Source: Shewanella litorisediminis | GTDB taxonomy: Bacteria; Pseudomonadota; Gammaproteobacteria; Enterobacterales; Shewanellaceae | Reading direction: 5' to 3' | Length of the DNA stretch: 64,000 nucleotides | Assembly (NCBI RefSeq): GCF_016834455.1 | Contig: NZ_CP069213.1 | Coordinates: forward strand, 3,511,501-3,575,500 | Shown: one piece after another, positions 47,666 through 58,138 of the stretch | Numbering within the stretch: position 1 is the stretch's first letter | Layout: every line of letters starts with the position of its first letter | The notes under the pieces: model-generated | Databases searched by the model: none | What the model was told of the DNA's origin: nothing | The model's input: the letters and a program-made list of their open reading frames with translations, nothing else | Position numbers and translations under genes: made by a program

Positions 47666-48130
47666 ATGAATGTCGAATTTATCAATCCGTTTTTACAATC
47701 TCTGCTCAATGTGGTGTCGACCATGGCGTCGATGCAACTCACACCGGGGAAGCCCCGGCTGAAAACCGATAATCTTGCCAAGGGGGATGTCTCAGGGCTG
47801 ATAGGCATGGTGGGTCCACAAACCAAGGGCTCAATGTCTATCACTTTCGAGCAAAGTCTGGCGCTGCAGATCATGCAAAATATGCTGGGCGAAAACCCGG
47901 GGACCATCAACGATGAAGTCACAGATATGGTGGGTGAAATCACCAACATGGTGACAGGGGGAGCCAAAAATCTGCTGAGTGAAAAAGGGTATGATTTTGA
48001 GATGGCGACCCCTGTGGTTGTGGCAGGAACGGGTCACAGAATTTCCCACAAAGCCGATGGCACCAAAATCATCATGCCATTCACCAGCCCCTATGGCACT
48101 GCGTACATTGAGATTTGTTTTGAAAATTAA
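47666..48130 (+). CDS. cheX: CheX-like chemotaxis protein
   Basis: 154 aa of the CheC/CheX/FliY family, whose members dephosphorylate CheY-P. The E-x2-N active-site helix is seen in DMVGEITNMVTGGAKNLLSE, preceded by a glycine-containing strand GLIGMVGPQTKGSMSITFEQ. ATG 47666 (MNVEFINPFLQSLLNVVSTM) has GAGGA about 10 nt upstream. It stands alone between dusA and convergent alr, with no other chemotaxis gene nearby. Confidence 0.8.
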   Translation: MNVEFINPFLQSLLNVVSTMASMQLTPGKPRLKTDNLAKGDVSGLIGMVGPQTKGSMSITFEQSLALQIMQNMLGENPGTINDEVTDMVGEITNMVTGGAKNLLSEKGYDFEMATPVVVAGTGHRISHKADGTKIIMPFTSPYGTAYIEICFEN

Positions 48131-48143
48131 TGCTGTACAGAAT

Positions 48144-48175
48144 AAAAACAGGCGCTCAAATGAGCGCCTGTTTTT
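48144..48175. terminator. bidirectional Rho-independent terminator
   Basis: AACAGGCGCTCA/TGAGCGCCTGTT hairpin with A- and T-runs, between convergent cheX-like and alr genes. Confidence 0.9.
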
Positions 48176-48178
48176 ATG

Positions 48179-49267
48179 TTAATCGAGGCAAACCGCCACT
48201 CTGGGTGTAAGCTTGGTCACCAGCTCATAGGCAATGGTGCCAATTCGCTCAGCCACTTCTTCCACGGGCAGGTCCTTGCCCCATAACAGCGCTCGGTCAC
48301 CGACTTTATCAGTGGCATCCGGGCCCAAATCCACCGTCAGCATATCCATGGATACACGGCCAACGATGGGCACCCGACGGCCATTAACAAGCACAGGCGT
48401 ACCTTCCGGGGCATTACGGGGATAACCGTCACCATAACCTATAGCCACTACCCCGAGGCGCGTGTCGCGACTGGCAGTCCAGTATGCGCCATAGCCCACA
48501 CTCTCCCCTGCGCTGTGCTCCCGCACCGCAATCAATTGCGAGACCAACTCCATTGCCGGTTCAAGTCCGTGGTTACTGCCCAGGTCGCCCGCCACCGGTG
48601 ATACGCCGTAAAGCGCAATGCCCGGACGAATCCAATCGGCCTGGCTTTGTGGCCAGTAAAGCACCCCCGCTGAGTTAGCCAGGGTTCTGTCACCGGGCAA
48701 TCCCTGGGTCAGGGCGTTAAAATGCGCCATTTGTGTTGCCGTAAACTCCTTTTTTGGCTCATCGGCGCAGCTGAAATGGGTCATCAGATGCACGGGTTTG
48801 GCCACATTGGGGTTTTGCTGCAGTCTCCGGTAGACACCCTCAAACTCACTGGCATGAAACCCCAGTCGATGCATACCTGAATCAATTTTGAGCCACACGG
48901 TGACCGGCTTGGACAGACTGACTGATTCCAGCATGTCCAGCTGGGAGACATGGTGAACGACCGTGTCTATGTCATGCTCCACCAACAGGGGCAAATCTTC
49001 GCTGCGGAAAAAGCCTTCCAGCAACAAAAGCCTGGCCGATACACCTCCGGCTCTGACTTCCAGAGCTTCCTCAAGCCTTGCCAGCCCGAAGCCATCTGCA
49101 TCTGAATGGGCATCGGTTAGCACTTGGGCCACATTGAGCAGCCCATGGCCATAACCGTTGGCTTTCACCACGGCCATGACCTTGCTGCCCGGGGCAATTT
49201 GACGCAGCCGTTTAAGGTTGGCCTTCAGCGCGCGACTGCTGATTTCTGCGCGGGGAAAAGGTTTCAA
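48179..49267 (-). CDS. alr: alanine racemase
   Basis: 362-aa PLP enzyme supplying D-alanine for peptidoglycan. The PLP lysine is in [13 protein letters not shown] and the catalytic Tyr in [21 protein letters not shown] and [13 protein letters not shown] are typical. TTG 49267 ([20 protein letters not shown]) is chosen from the family N terminus with AAGG 8 nt upstream; an in-frame TTG at 49294 would add nine residues. It follows dnaB closely, as in E. coli. Confidence 0.94.
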   Translation of the reverse strand: MKPFPRAEISSRALKANLKRLRQIAPGSKVMAVVKANGYGHGLLNVAQVLTDAHSDADGFGLARLEEALEVRAGGVSARLLLLEGFFRSEDLPLLVEHDIDTVVHHVSQLDMLESVSLSKPVTVWLKIDSGMHRLGFHASEFEGVYRRLQQNPNVAKPVHLMTHFSCADEPKKEFTATQMAHFNALTQGLPGDRTLANSAGVLYWPQSQADWIRPGIALYGVSPVAGDLGSNHGLEPAMELVSQLIAVREHSAGESVGYGAYWTASRDTRLGVVAIGYGDGYPRNAPEGTPVLVNGRRVPIVGRVSMDMLTVDLGPDATDKVGDRALLWGKDLPVEEVAERIGTIAYELVTKLTPRVAVCLD

Positions 49268-49297
49268 TACATCTGCCTTGTGAGAGTCGAGCAAGGA

Positions 49298-50704
49298 TCA
49301 GTCTTCTTCAAACTGAGGGCCGGCATAGTTGTCAAAGCGGGAGAATTGCCCCTGGAAGGTCAGGCGCACCCGGCCAATGGGGCCGTTACGTTGTTTACCA
49401 ATAATGATTTCGGCCGTGCCCTTGTCCTGGGAGTCGTTATTGTATACCTCGTCCCGGTAGATAAACATGATAAGGTCCGCATCCTGCTCGATAGAGCCGG
49501 ATTCACGAAGATCCGAGTTTACCGGGCGCTTATCGGCCCTTTGTTCCAGCGAGCGGTTAAGCTGCGACAGGGCAATCACAGGGATTTCCAGCTCTTTGGC
49601 CAGCGCCTTGAGTGAGCGGGAAATTTCGGCGATTTCCAGGGTACGGTTATCTGCCAGCGCCGGTACCTGCATCAACTGCAGGTAGTCCACCATGATCATC
49701 GACAGGCCACCCCACTCCCGTGCCACCCTTCTGGCGCGGCTGCGCACTTCGGTTGGCGTCAGGCCCGAGCTGTCATCGATATACATCTTGCCCTGCTCGA
49801 GCATCAGCCCCATGGTGGAAGACACCCGCGCCCAATCCTCGTCATCCAGCTGGCCGGTACGTACCTTGGTCTGGTCAACTCGGCCAAGGGACGCGAGCAT
49901 ACGCATCATGATCTGTTCCGAGGGCATTTCGAGACTGAAAATCAGCACCGGCTTGTCTTCGTTCATGGCGGCGTATTCACAGAGGTTCATGGCGAAGGTG
50001 GTTTTACCCATAGACGGACGCGCCGCCACAATCACCAGGTCGCCGCTTTGGAAACCCGCCGTCATCCGGTCGAGATCCGAAAAGCCGCTGGATACCCCCG
50101 TCACACCATTGTGGGGGTTGTTATAAAGCTGCTCGATTTTATCGACGGTTTTTTCCAGGATAGCCTTGATGTCTTCAGGCCCCTCGTTGGCATTGGCCCG
50201 CTGCTCAGCAATCTTGAACACCTTGGTTTCCGCCAAATCCAGCAAGGCACTGGAGTCACGACCTTCGGGGTTGTATCCCGCGTCGGCAATCTCATGGGCG
50301 ACCCGAATCATTTCCCGCACCACGGCGCGCTCACGCACGATTTCTGCGTACGACAATATGTTGCCGGCGCTGGGGGTGTTTTTGGCAATCTCACCCAGAT
50401 AGGCAAAACCACCGGCATCGTCCAGCTCGTTATTCAGTTCGAGCTGTTCCGACACAGTAATCAAATCCAGGGGCTGACCCTGCTCCACCAGCTTTTGCAT
50501 GGCAGAAAAAATCAATCGGTGGGAGCGGGAATAAAAGTCTTCGCGAACCACGGCTTCTGCCACTTTGTCCCAGGCCTCGGCATCCAACATCAGGCCGCCA
50601 AGCACCGACTGCTCGGCCTCGATGGAATGCGGCGGCATTTTGATGGCTTCAACCTGGGCATCTTTGAACTTGCCCTTTGGCTTAAAGGCGGCTTCCTGTG
50701 ACAT
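49298..50704 (-). CDS. dnaB: replicative DNA helicase DnaB
   Basis: 468-aa hexameric helicase that unwinds DNA at the fork. The N-terminal primase-contact domain (PPHSIEAEQSVLGGLMLDAE) is followed by a RecA-like motor with Walker A ARPSMGKTTFAMN, Walker B MIMVDYLQLM, and DLRESGSIEQDADLIMFIYR. No intein. ATG 50704 has GGGAG upstream. The alr stop-to-start distance is short, so dnaB-alr are likely cotranscribed. Confidence 0.97.
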   Translation of the reverse strand: MSQEAAFKPKGKFKDAQVEAIKMPPHSIEAEQSVLGGLMLDAEAWDKVAEAVVREDFYSRSHRLIFSAMQKLVEQGQPLDLITVSEQLELNNELDDAGGFAYLGEIAKNTPSAGNILSYAEIVRERAVVREMIRVAHEIADAGYNPEGRDSSALLDLAETKVFKIAEQRANANEGPEDIKAILEKTVDKIEQLYNNPHNGVTGVSSGFSDLDRMTAGFQSGDLVIVAARPSMGKTTFAMNLCEYAAMNEDKPVLIFSLEMPSEQIMMRMLASLGRVDQTKVRTGQLDDEDWARVSSTMGLMLEQGKMYIDDSSGLTPTEVRSRARRVAREWGGLSMIMVDYLQLMQVPALADNRTLEIAEISRSLKALAKELEIPVIALSQLNRSLEQRADKRPVNSDLRESGSIEQDADLIMFIYRDEVYNNDSQDKGTAEIIIGKQRNGPIGRVRLTFQGQFSRFDNYAGPQFEED

Positions 50705-50825
50705 TCAGTCTCCCAATATCCAACGGATTTGCAAAATATGGTATAAAACTCACCGACTTTGGCATCACCAAAGCCAAACGCATCCCATCCACGATGGACT
50801 CACGAACAATAATTAAGGAATCAAC

Positions 50826-53015
50826 ATGCGCAACCTAGTGGCAGCGGCTCTGGTGCTCTCATCAGGGCTGGCACTCGCCGACGAAGGCCAGTGGCAACCT
50901 TATCAAATGCCTTCCATCGCAGACAAACTCAAGGCCCGCGGTATTGACATCCCAGCAGAGCAGTTGGCCGACTTAAGCCGCTATCCCATGAACGCCGTGG
51001 TGGGGCTGGGCTATTGTACCGCCAGTTTTGTATCCCCCCAAGGTCTGGCGGTGACAAATCATCACTGCGCCTTCAGAGCCATTCAATATAACAGCAGCAA
51101 AGAGAAAAACTATCTTGCCGATGGCTTCCTGGCGACCAGCATGGACAAAGAGCCTTCTGCCGGTCCCAATGAGCGCCTGTACGTCACCGAAGCCGTGACA
51201 GATGTGAGCGCGCAAATCCGTGACGCCCTGCCCGAAGAGCCACTGGCCCGTGTTGAAGCCATTGAAAACCGCCAAAAAGCGCTGATTAAAGAGTGCGAGA
51301 GCGACGACAACTATCGCTGCTCAGTCAGAAGCTTCCACAACGGCCTGGAATACTATCTCATCAAACAGTTGATGATCCGCGATGTACGCCTTGTGTACGC
51401 ACCTCCTGAAAGTGTTGGCGGCTACGGCGGCGATATAGACAATTACGAATACCCACGCCACAGCGGCGACTTTACCTTCCTGCGCGCCTATGTGGGTAAA
51501 GATGGTAAACCGGCACCTTATGCTGAAGACAACGTGCCATATCAGCCAAAAAGCTTCCTAAAGATCAACGCCAGCGGCGTGAAAGCCGGTGACGGTGTAT
51601 TTGCAGCAGGCTATCCAGGCTCAACCAGCCGCTACCGTTTGACCACCGAACTTGAGTTTGCCAGCGACTGGCTCTATCCCACCCAGGCCAAACGCTTCCA
51701 GGCCCGCATCGATACCATCGAAGCCATGGGCGCTGCCGATGCTGAACTGGCCATCAAGTACGCCGGTACCGTGGCTGGCATGGCCAACCGCATGAAGAAG
51801 CTGAACGGCCTGCTCGATGGTTTTAAGGCCACCGACATTGCCGCTATCAAGCAGCAACGTGAAGATGCCTTTATGACCTGGTATGCCAGCCATGGCGATA
51901 CCAAACAGATGGATGAACTCAAGGCGCTGATTAAAGAGGGCCAAACTCAGTACCAGACCACCTACTACTTCAACAATGCCCAATCGAGCGACCTGCTCGC
52001 TGCAGCAAACAGCCTGTATCGTCTGGCCAAAGAAAAACAAAAAGCCGATGCTGACCGTGAGCAGGGCTATCAGGAACGGGACATGAAGATGTTCGCCGAT
52101 CGCCTGAAGCGTATCGATTCCAGTTTTGATGTGAAAGTCGACAAGGTGCTGTGGCAGGCGGATATCGAAGAGTATCTCGGCCAAGACCAACGCGTCGATG
52201 TGCTGGACAGGATGCTGACAGTTAAAGAAGGCCAGGATCTGTCATCCACCCTGGATGGACTCTATGCTGCCACCGGCCTTACCGACCAGGCCACACGTCT
52301 TGGTTGGATGGACAAAACCCCGGCAGACTTTGAAGCAAGTAACGATCCCTTTATCAAACTTGCAGTGGCCCTGTACGACACCCGTATGGCCCAGGAAAAA
52401 GCGGAAAAGACCCTGGACGGCAAGCTCAGCATTGCCCGCCCGGCGATGATGCAGGCCGTGATTGCCTATAACAAGGATAAAGGCTGGCCGGTATATCCCG
52501 ATGCCAACGGCACCCTGCGTATTACCTATGGTATGGTGGATGGCTATCAATCACGTGATGCACTCTACAAGCAGCCTTTCACACGTCTGGAAGGCATTGT
52601 CGCCAAACACACTGGCGTAGAGCCGTTCAACGCCCCGCAAAAGGTGCTGGATGCCATCAAGCGTGGTGACATGGGCAAGCATAAGGTGGATGACCTCTAC
52701 CCTGACGCCCGCAGCTTTATGTGTAAGCTGTTCTCTTGTCAGGATAAACCGGAAGCCTTCAATTCGGTGCCGGTAAACTTCCTCTCCAGCGTAGATACCA
52801 CGGGCGGCAACTCAGGCTCTCCGGTATTCAATGGCCGTGGCGAATTGGTTGGACTTAACTTTGACTCCACCTATGAAGCCATCACCAAAGACTGGTTCTT
52901 CAACCCGGAAATCACCCGTGCAGTACACGTGGATATCCGCTATATCCTGTGGATGATGGATAAGGTAGATAACGCGCAGAATTTGTTACAGGAACTAACC
53001 TTGGTAACCAATTGA
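50826..53015 (+). CDS. S46 family dipeptidyl peptidase (DPP7/DPP11-like), exported
   Basis: 729 aa. Signal peptide MRNLVAAALVLSSGLALADE, then a chymotrypsin-like domain split by a helical domain (about 280-560). The triad is visible: His in AVTNHHCAFRAIQ, Asp in YGGDIDNYEYPRHSGDF and Ser in TGGNSGSPVFNGRGELVG. These periplasmic enzymes release dipeptides from peptide N termini. Whether it prefers hydrophobic (DPP7) or acidic (DPP11) P1 residues cannot be decided. It lies upstream of the TonB receptor in the same direction but has its own terminator. Confidence 0.92.
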   Translation: MRNLVAAALVLSSGLALADEGQWQPYQMPSIADKLKARGIDIPAEQLADLSRYPMNAVVGLGYCTASFVSPQGLAVTNHHCAFRAIQYNSSKEKNYLADGFLATSMDKEPSAGPNERLYVTEAVTDVSAQIRDALPEEPLARVEAIENRQKALIKECESDDNYRCSVRSFHNGLEYYLIKQLMIRDVRLVYAPPESVGGYGGDIDNYEYPRHSGDFTFLRAYVGKDGKPAPYAEDNVPYQPKSFLKINASGVKAGDGVFAAGYPGSTSRYRLTTELEFASDWLYPTQAKRFQARIDTIEAMGAADAELAIKYAGTVAGMANRMKKLNGLLDGFKATDIAAIKQQREDAFMTWYASHGDTKQMDELKALIKEGQTQYQTTYYFNNAQSSDLLAAANSLYRLAKEKQKADADREQGYQERDMKMFADRLKRIDSSFDVKVDKVLWQADIEEYLGQDQRVDVLDRMLTVKEGQDLSSTLDGLYAATGLTDQATRLGWMDKTPADFEASNDPFIKLAVALYDTRMAQEKAEKTLDGKLSIARPAMMQAVIAYNKDKGWPVYPDANGTLRITYGMVDGYQSRDALYKQPFTRLEGIVAKHTGVEPFNAPQKVLDAIKRGDMGKHKVDDLYPDARSFMCKLFSCQDKPEAFNSVPVNFLSSVDTTGGNSGSPVFNGRGELVGLNFDSTYEAITKDWFFNPEITRAVHVDIRYILWMMDKVDNAQNLLQELTLVTN

Positions 53016-53027
53016 TAATCTTTAATT

Positions 53028-53062
53028 AAAAAAAGGCCGCTTACTGATAGCGGCCTTTTTTT
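53028..53062 (+). terminator. Rho-independent terminator of the S46 peptidase gene
   Basis: AAAGGCCGCT/AGCGGCCTTT hairpin (loop TACTGAT-like) with a long T-run. Confidence 0.9.
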
Positions 53063-53097
53063 GTTTTCACTGACACAACCTGAATCACAAATTAACA

Positions 53098-53127
53098 TTG
53101 ATATAACTTTTGGGTACACTTTATACA
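53098..53127 (+). promoter_or_regulatory. putative promoter of the TonB receptor gene
   Basis: TTGATA (53098-53103), 18-bp spacer, TATACA (53122-53127), about 85 bp before the start. Confidence 0.45.
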
Positions 53128-53218
53128 CATAATGTGAGAAGATTTTCCAGCCAACCTGCATCCATAAGCGGGTAAGCGTATGAATCTAAAATAACAAACG
53201 TTCAAAGGAATGCTTCTC

Positions 53219-56212
53219 ATGTCTAGAACCAACTTCCGCCGCTCGCTAGTGGCAGCATCTGTATCAGCACTGTTTGCGCTTTCTACTCCAGTACTCGCAG
53301 CAAACAACGATGGCACCATTACAGGTAAAATTACAGCCAGTGAATCTCAAAGCTCAATTGCCGGTGCTACGATCGAGATTATTAATACTAAAACAGGATT
53401 CAGTAAGACCATCCAGACAGACGAAAACGGCCAGTATCGTTTGAGAGCTTTACCTGTTGGTACATATACAATTACCGTAAGTTCAGACGGGTTCAGCTCT
53501 ACAAAGGTTGAATCCTTTAATGTTGGCATTGGTAATCAGAGTGTTAACTTGAGCCTTAACCCACAAGTTGGTGAAGTCATATCAGTTACGGGGTCAAGAG
53601 TGGCGATGGTTGATACCTCAACTTCGGAGTCCGCACTTAACATCAGCGCCATTGAGTTAGAACGTATTCCTGTGCCCAGAAGTGTTACTTCGGTAGCACT
53701 ATTGGCGCCAGGAACTACTCGAGGAGATAGCCGCTTTGGGGGCGCATCATTTGGCGGTTCATCGGTCGCTGAAAACCAAATCTATATTAACGGCTTGAAC
53801 GTCACAAACTTCCGAAATGGTTTAGGTTTTTCTAACGTACCGTATGATTTTTATGACCAATTCCAAGTTAAAACAGGTGGTTACTCAGCTGAATTTGGTC
53901 GTTCAACTGGTGGTGTTATTAACGCCGTTACCAAGTCAGGTTCTAATGAATTCGAATTTGGAGCCAACGTATATTGGGAGCCTGCATCGTTAAGAGAAAA
54001 CTCTCCAAACGTGAGGAAGTCAGACGGAACTTGGTACTCTTATCGGTCTGATAATGAAAGTTCAGACTTGAACTTCAACATCTCCGCATCAGGCGCGATT
54101 ATCGAAGATCATCTTTTCTTCTACGCTATATACAACCCACGTAAGAACGAAGGCCAGTACGATAGTACTAAGACTGGTGGAAACTTTGGTGACTATTCAT
54201 CTGACACTGCTTTCTGGGGAGCAAAGATAGACTGGCATATCAATGATGACCATCGTATTGAGCTCTTGGCATTCTCAGATGAAGACGAGGAAGTCACTGA
54301 CACCTATATTGAAGAAGACGGCGAGCTCAAATACCAGTCAACTGCTTACGATAAATCAGGTGGTATGAACTGGTCTGCTCGCTATATTGGTTCCATTACC
54401 GATAACCTCGTGATTAAAGCCATGTACGGAGAACTTAATTACGATCTGTCGAGTGGTTCCAACGTCGCTGATGAGTGTCAATTGGTCTATGACTACCGTT
54501 ACTATTACGGTGCGCTTACTGATGTACCAGTAAACGGATTCTCAGTTGGCTGCGCAACTAGTAACGATTATTTTGTCGAAGAAGGTGAAGACACCCGTAA
54601 AGCGATGCGCTTAGATTTGGAATGGCAAATCGCTGATAGTCATTTACTTAAGTTTGGTTTTGATCACGAAACCAACACTTCAGCTTCTCTACAAAAATAT
54701 TCGGGCCCCGATGGCGCTTATTGGTTGGTAAACAACGCTCAGGACGCATACGCCGGTGTAACTCTCAATGGCGTGGTAATGACGGAAGATACTGACTACA
54801 TTCGCAACAGATTCAGAACTGTTTCCGGTAATTTTGAAACAACCGCCTCAGCCATTTACATTGAAGATATCTGGAACATTACAGATAGCTTGACCGCAAG
54901 CATAGGGTTACGGCAGGAAGCGTTTGATAACAAAAATGGCGATGGTGATACCTTCGTTAAAATCGATGATATGTTAGCGCCTCGCTTAGGTATATCTTGG
55001 GATATCAATGGCGACGGTGAGTCAAAACTGTTTGCAAACTATGGCCGCTACTTCTTACCTGTAGCAAACAATACCAACGTTAGACTTGCTGGTAACGAGT
55101 ATGATTCCAGAACTTATTACGTTTTGGAAGGATGGCAACAGCAAACTTTCGCCAACGGAAACACATATTATGACCCTATTTTGGGTGAGCAAATCGGTGC
55201 GGTGAACATTCTAGCCGATGGTTCAGTACCAGATACTCGCTCTGTTGTAGATGCAGACCTCGATCCGATGGCACAGGATGAATTCATCTTAGGCTATCAG
55301 GCAATGATAAATGAAGACTGGCGCTGGGGAGTTAAATTCACTCACCGAGTAATGGATGGTGCCATTGATGATATGATTATCGACCATGCAATAGCCAGCA
55401 AGTTTGGTTGCCAAAATTATCACCCACATCAGTATGTGCTGGGTAATCCCGGTGAAGAAATGACTGTCTACACTGATACTAACTGTGATGGTGACGTGGA
55501 TGGATGGGCAACCTTCACCCCTGAAGAACTGGTATATGACAAGGCTGAACGTAAATACAACGCTATCGATCTGAATTTTGCACGTCAGTGGGATGGTGTA
55601 TGGAGTTTGGATGCCACTTATACTTGGTCACAGAGCTATGGTAATGCCGAAGGTTTGGTTAAGTCTGATAACGGCCAAACTGATGCTGGCTTGACTACTG
55701 ACTGGGATTTCCCTGAGCTGATGGATGGTGCCTATGGTTATTTGCCGAATGACCGCAGACATCAATTTAAGATTTATGGTGCCTATGAAGTTATTGAAAA
55801 CCTGACTATGGGTTTCAACTTTAATTTGGAGTCAGGCCGTCCGATCAGTGCTTTTGGTTTAGGTCATCCCAATGTTGGCGAAGTTGACTATGGTAAAACC
55901 TACTATATTTCTCAAGCTTATGAAGATGAGAATGGTGATACCCAATACACCTACACTAAAGTAGGCCGCGGTCAAATGGGTCGTACTTCTTGGAACCCAA
56001 GGTTGGATCTGAATCTTAAGTACGAAATGGAGTTAATGAACATGCAGACACAATTCCGTTTGGATGTCTTTAACGTGTTAAATTCGGCTGCTGAAACCCG
56101 CGTAAATGAAGACATAGAGCTTGGTTTGGGTAAGTCTAACCCTGACTATAAACTGCCTAATGCTTTCCAGACTCCACGCTATGTGCAGCTCTCGGCATCA
56201 GTTAAGTTCTAA
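53219..56212 (+). CDS. TonB-dependent receptor with N-terminal carboxypeptidase-regulatory-like domain (Oar-like)
   Basis: 997 aa. Signal peptide (residues about 1-27), then a CarboxypepD_reg-like beta-sandwich (GTITGKITASESQSSIAGAT, YRLRALPVGTYTITVSSDGF), a plug domain (about 110-230, EISVTGSR-like VISVTGSRVAM; YSAEFGRSTGGVINAVTKSG) and a 22-strand-type barrel ending LSASVKF. Oar-type receptors import large or peptide substrates; a substrate is not deducible. ATG 53219 follows AGGA at 10 nt. By eye its coding sequence is richer in A/T and in Asn, Asp and Tyr than its neighbours. Confidence 0.88.
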   Translation: MSRTNFRRSLVAASVSALFALSTPVLAANNDGTITGKITASESQSSIAGATIEIINTKTGFSKTIQTDENGQYRLRALPVGTYTITVSSDGFSSTKVESFNVGIGNQSVNLSLNPQVGEVISVTGSRVAMVDTSTSESALNISAIELERIPVPRSVTSVALLAPGTTRGDSRFGGASFGGSSVAENQIYINGLNVTNFRNGLGFSNVPYDFYDQFQVKTGGYSAEFGRSTGGVINAVTKSGSNEFEFGANVYWEPASLRENSPNVRKSDGTWYSYRSDNESSDLNFNISASGAIIEDHLFFYAIYNPRKNEGQYDSTKTGGNFGDYSSDTAFWGAKIDWHINDDHRIELLAFSDEDEEVTDTYIEEDGELKYQSTAYDKSGGMNWSARYIGSITDNLVIKAMYGELNYDLSSGSNVADECQLVYDYRYYYGALTDVPVNGFSVGCATSNDYFVEEGEDTRKAMRLDLEWQIADSHLLKFGFDHETNTSASLQKYSGPDGAYWLVNNAQDAYAGVTLNGVVMTEDTDYIRNRFRTVSGNFETTASAIYIEDIWNITDSLTASIGLRQEAFDNKNGDGDTFVKIDDMLAPRLGISWDINGDGESKLFANYGRYFLPVANNTNVRLAGNEYDSRTYYVLEGWQQQTFANGNTYYDPILGEQIGAVNILADGSVPDTRSVVDADLDPMAQDEFILGYQAMINEDWRWGVKFTHRVMDGAIDDMIIDHAIASKFGCQNYHPHQYVLGNPGEEMTVYTDTNCDGDVDGWATFTPEELVYDKAERKYNAIDLNFARQWDGVWSLDATYTWSQSYGNAEGLVKSDNGQTDAGLTTDWDFPELMDGAYGYLPNDRRHQFKIYGAYEVIENLTMGFNFNLESGRPISAFGLGHPNVGEVDYGKTYYISQAYEDENGDTQYTYTKVGRGQMGRTSWNPRLDLNLKYEMELMNMQTQFRLDVFNVLNSAAETRVNEDIELGLGKSNPDYKLPNAFQTPRYVQLSASVKF

Positions 56213-56234
56213 CGATCCAATACGTAATCCCAAT

Positions 56235-56263
56235 AAAAGCACCGCCTAAAGGCGGTGCTTTTA
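56235..56263 (+). terminator. Rho-independent terminator of the TonB receptor gene
   Basis: AAAAGCACCGCC-TAAA-GGCGGTGCTTTT hairpin 22 bp after the stop. Confidence 0.9.
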
Positions 56264-56416
56264 TATGCGTTAGCAATAGAAATGTCTTATCCGCTCAAAT
56301 TTTAGGACTATGGTATTGGCGTCTTTCAAAAATGGGAAAGTCTCATCAAGAGATTGGTACTAATTTCGGAAAAGGTCAGCCCCTTTAAATGTGTATCATA
56401 GACATATGTAAACCAT

Positions 56417-56446
56417 AAAAAAACACCGCCCGGAGGCGGTGTTTTC
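56417..56446 (-). terminator. Rho-independent terminator of the ribosomal protein operon
   Basis: Minus strand ACACCGCC-TCCG-GGCGGTGT followed by seven T, 18 bp after the rplI stop. Confidence 0.9.
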
Positions 56447-56463
56447 TTTGAAATCAAATCTGA

Positions 56464-56913
56464 TTATTCAGCAACAACAGTTACTTTAACAACAGACTTA
56501 ACTTCAGTGTGCAGCTGTACTTCAACTTCGAAGTCACCAGTGGTGCGCAAAGCGCCCAGTGGCAGACGAACTTCGGCTTTAGCCAGTTCAACGCCAGCAG
56601 CAGTCACGGCATCAGCGATGTCGCGAGTACCAACTGAACCGAACAGCTTGCCTTCGTCACCGGCTTTAGAAGCGATAACTACGGCTTCCAGAGCAGCGAT
56701 CTTCTCGGCGCGGTCAGTAGCAGCAGCCAGGTCAGCAGCCAGTTTGGCTTCCAGCTCAGCGCGGCGGGCTTCGAAAACTTTTACGTTTTCAGCGTTGGCA
56801 ACAACGGCCTTGCCCTGAGGCAGCAGGAAGTTACGAGCGTAACCAGCCTTTACAGACACCTGGTCACCCAGGTTGCCCAGGTTTGCGATTTTATCAAGCA
56901 GAATAACGTTCAT
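56464..56913 (-). CDS. rplI: 50S ribosomal protein L9
   Basis: 149-aa 23S rRNA-binding protein at the L1 stalk base. The N-terminal domain [19 protein letters not shown] and [14 protein letters not shown] are signatures, linked by a long helix to the C-terminal domain. ATG 56913 has AGAGGA 8 nt upstream. It is the last gene of rpsF-priB-rpsR-rplI. Confidence 0.98.
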   Translation of the reverse strand: MNVILLDKIANLGNLGDQVSVKAGYARNFLLPQGKAVVANAENVKVFEARRAELEAKLAADLAAATDRAEKIAALEAVVIASKAGDEGKLFGSVGTRDIADAVTAAGVELAKAEVRLPLGALRTTGDFEVEVQLHTEVKSVVKVTVVAE

Positions 56914-56953
56914 TATCAAATCCTCTCTATAAGATTAGGCTTCAATGCTGGAA

Positions 56954-57498
<545 letters not shown>

Positions 57499-57507
57499 AA
57501 ACAGAAA

Positions 57508-57915
57508 TTACTCGGCAGATTCTTCAGCGTGTTCTTCAGCTTCATCAGCTTCAGAAGAGCGCTCACTGATGGCAGCACGACGAGCATCACGCTCATCTTT
57601 AGCTTTAGCCATTGGAGAGGCTTCGGTGATGGCACCCTTGGTGCGCATTACCATGCTACGCAGAACAGCGTCGTTGAAACGGAAAGCTGTCTCCAGCTCT
57701 TCAACAGACTCAGCAGTGGCTTCAACGTTCATCAGAACGTAGTGGGCCTTGTGCAGATCCTGGATTGGGTAAGCCAGTTGACGACGACCCCAGTCTTCCA
57801 AGCGGTGGATCTTGCCGTTAGCGTCGGTGATAACACCGGTGTAACGCTCGATCATACCAGCTACTTGTTCACTCTGATCAGGGTGAACCATAAATACGAT
57901 TTCGTAATGACGCAT
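57508..57915 (-). CDS. rpsF: 30S ribosomal protein S6
   Basis: 135 aa. [20 protein letters not shown] and [20 protein letters not shown] [20 protein letters not shown] identify S6. The C-terminal tail ([19 protein letters not shown]) is acidic; in E. coli this tail is extended by RimK-added glutamates. First gene of its operon. Confidence 0.97.
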   Translation of the reverse strand: MRHYEIVFMVHPDQSEQVAGMIERYTGVITDANGKIHRLEDWGRRQLAYPIQDLHKAHYVLMNVEATAESVEELETAFRFNDAVLRSMVMRTKGAITEASPMAKAKDERDARRAAISERSSEADEAEEHAEESAE

Positions 57916-58009
57916 TTATTGCTCCTTACGGGTTTGTAGCCTCGTTATTGGCTCAGCCGGACCAAGTTAGAGGCAAGGAACGAATTCAATAGGGCTGATA
58001 AGGCGCGAA

Positions 58010-58038
58010 ATAGTACATAATGACGGCGAAAAACTCAA
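58010..58038 (-). promoter_or_regulatory. rpsF operon promoter
   Basis: Minus strand TTGAGT (58033-58038), 17-bp spacer, TACTAT (58010-58015), G/C-rich discriminator, about 95 bp before rpsF. Confidence 0.6.
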
Positions 58039-58138
58039 GCAATAACTTTGTTCTGCCCACCATCGAAGGTATGATTGCCCATCGCAACTTCGCCCGGGAG
58101 TCCGGGCCTGTAGTCAATTCAGGAATACAGGCTGAATA

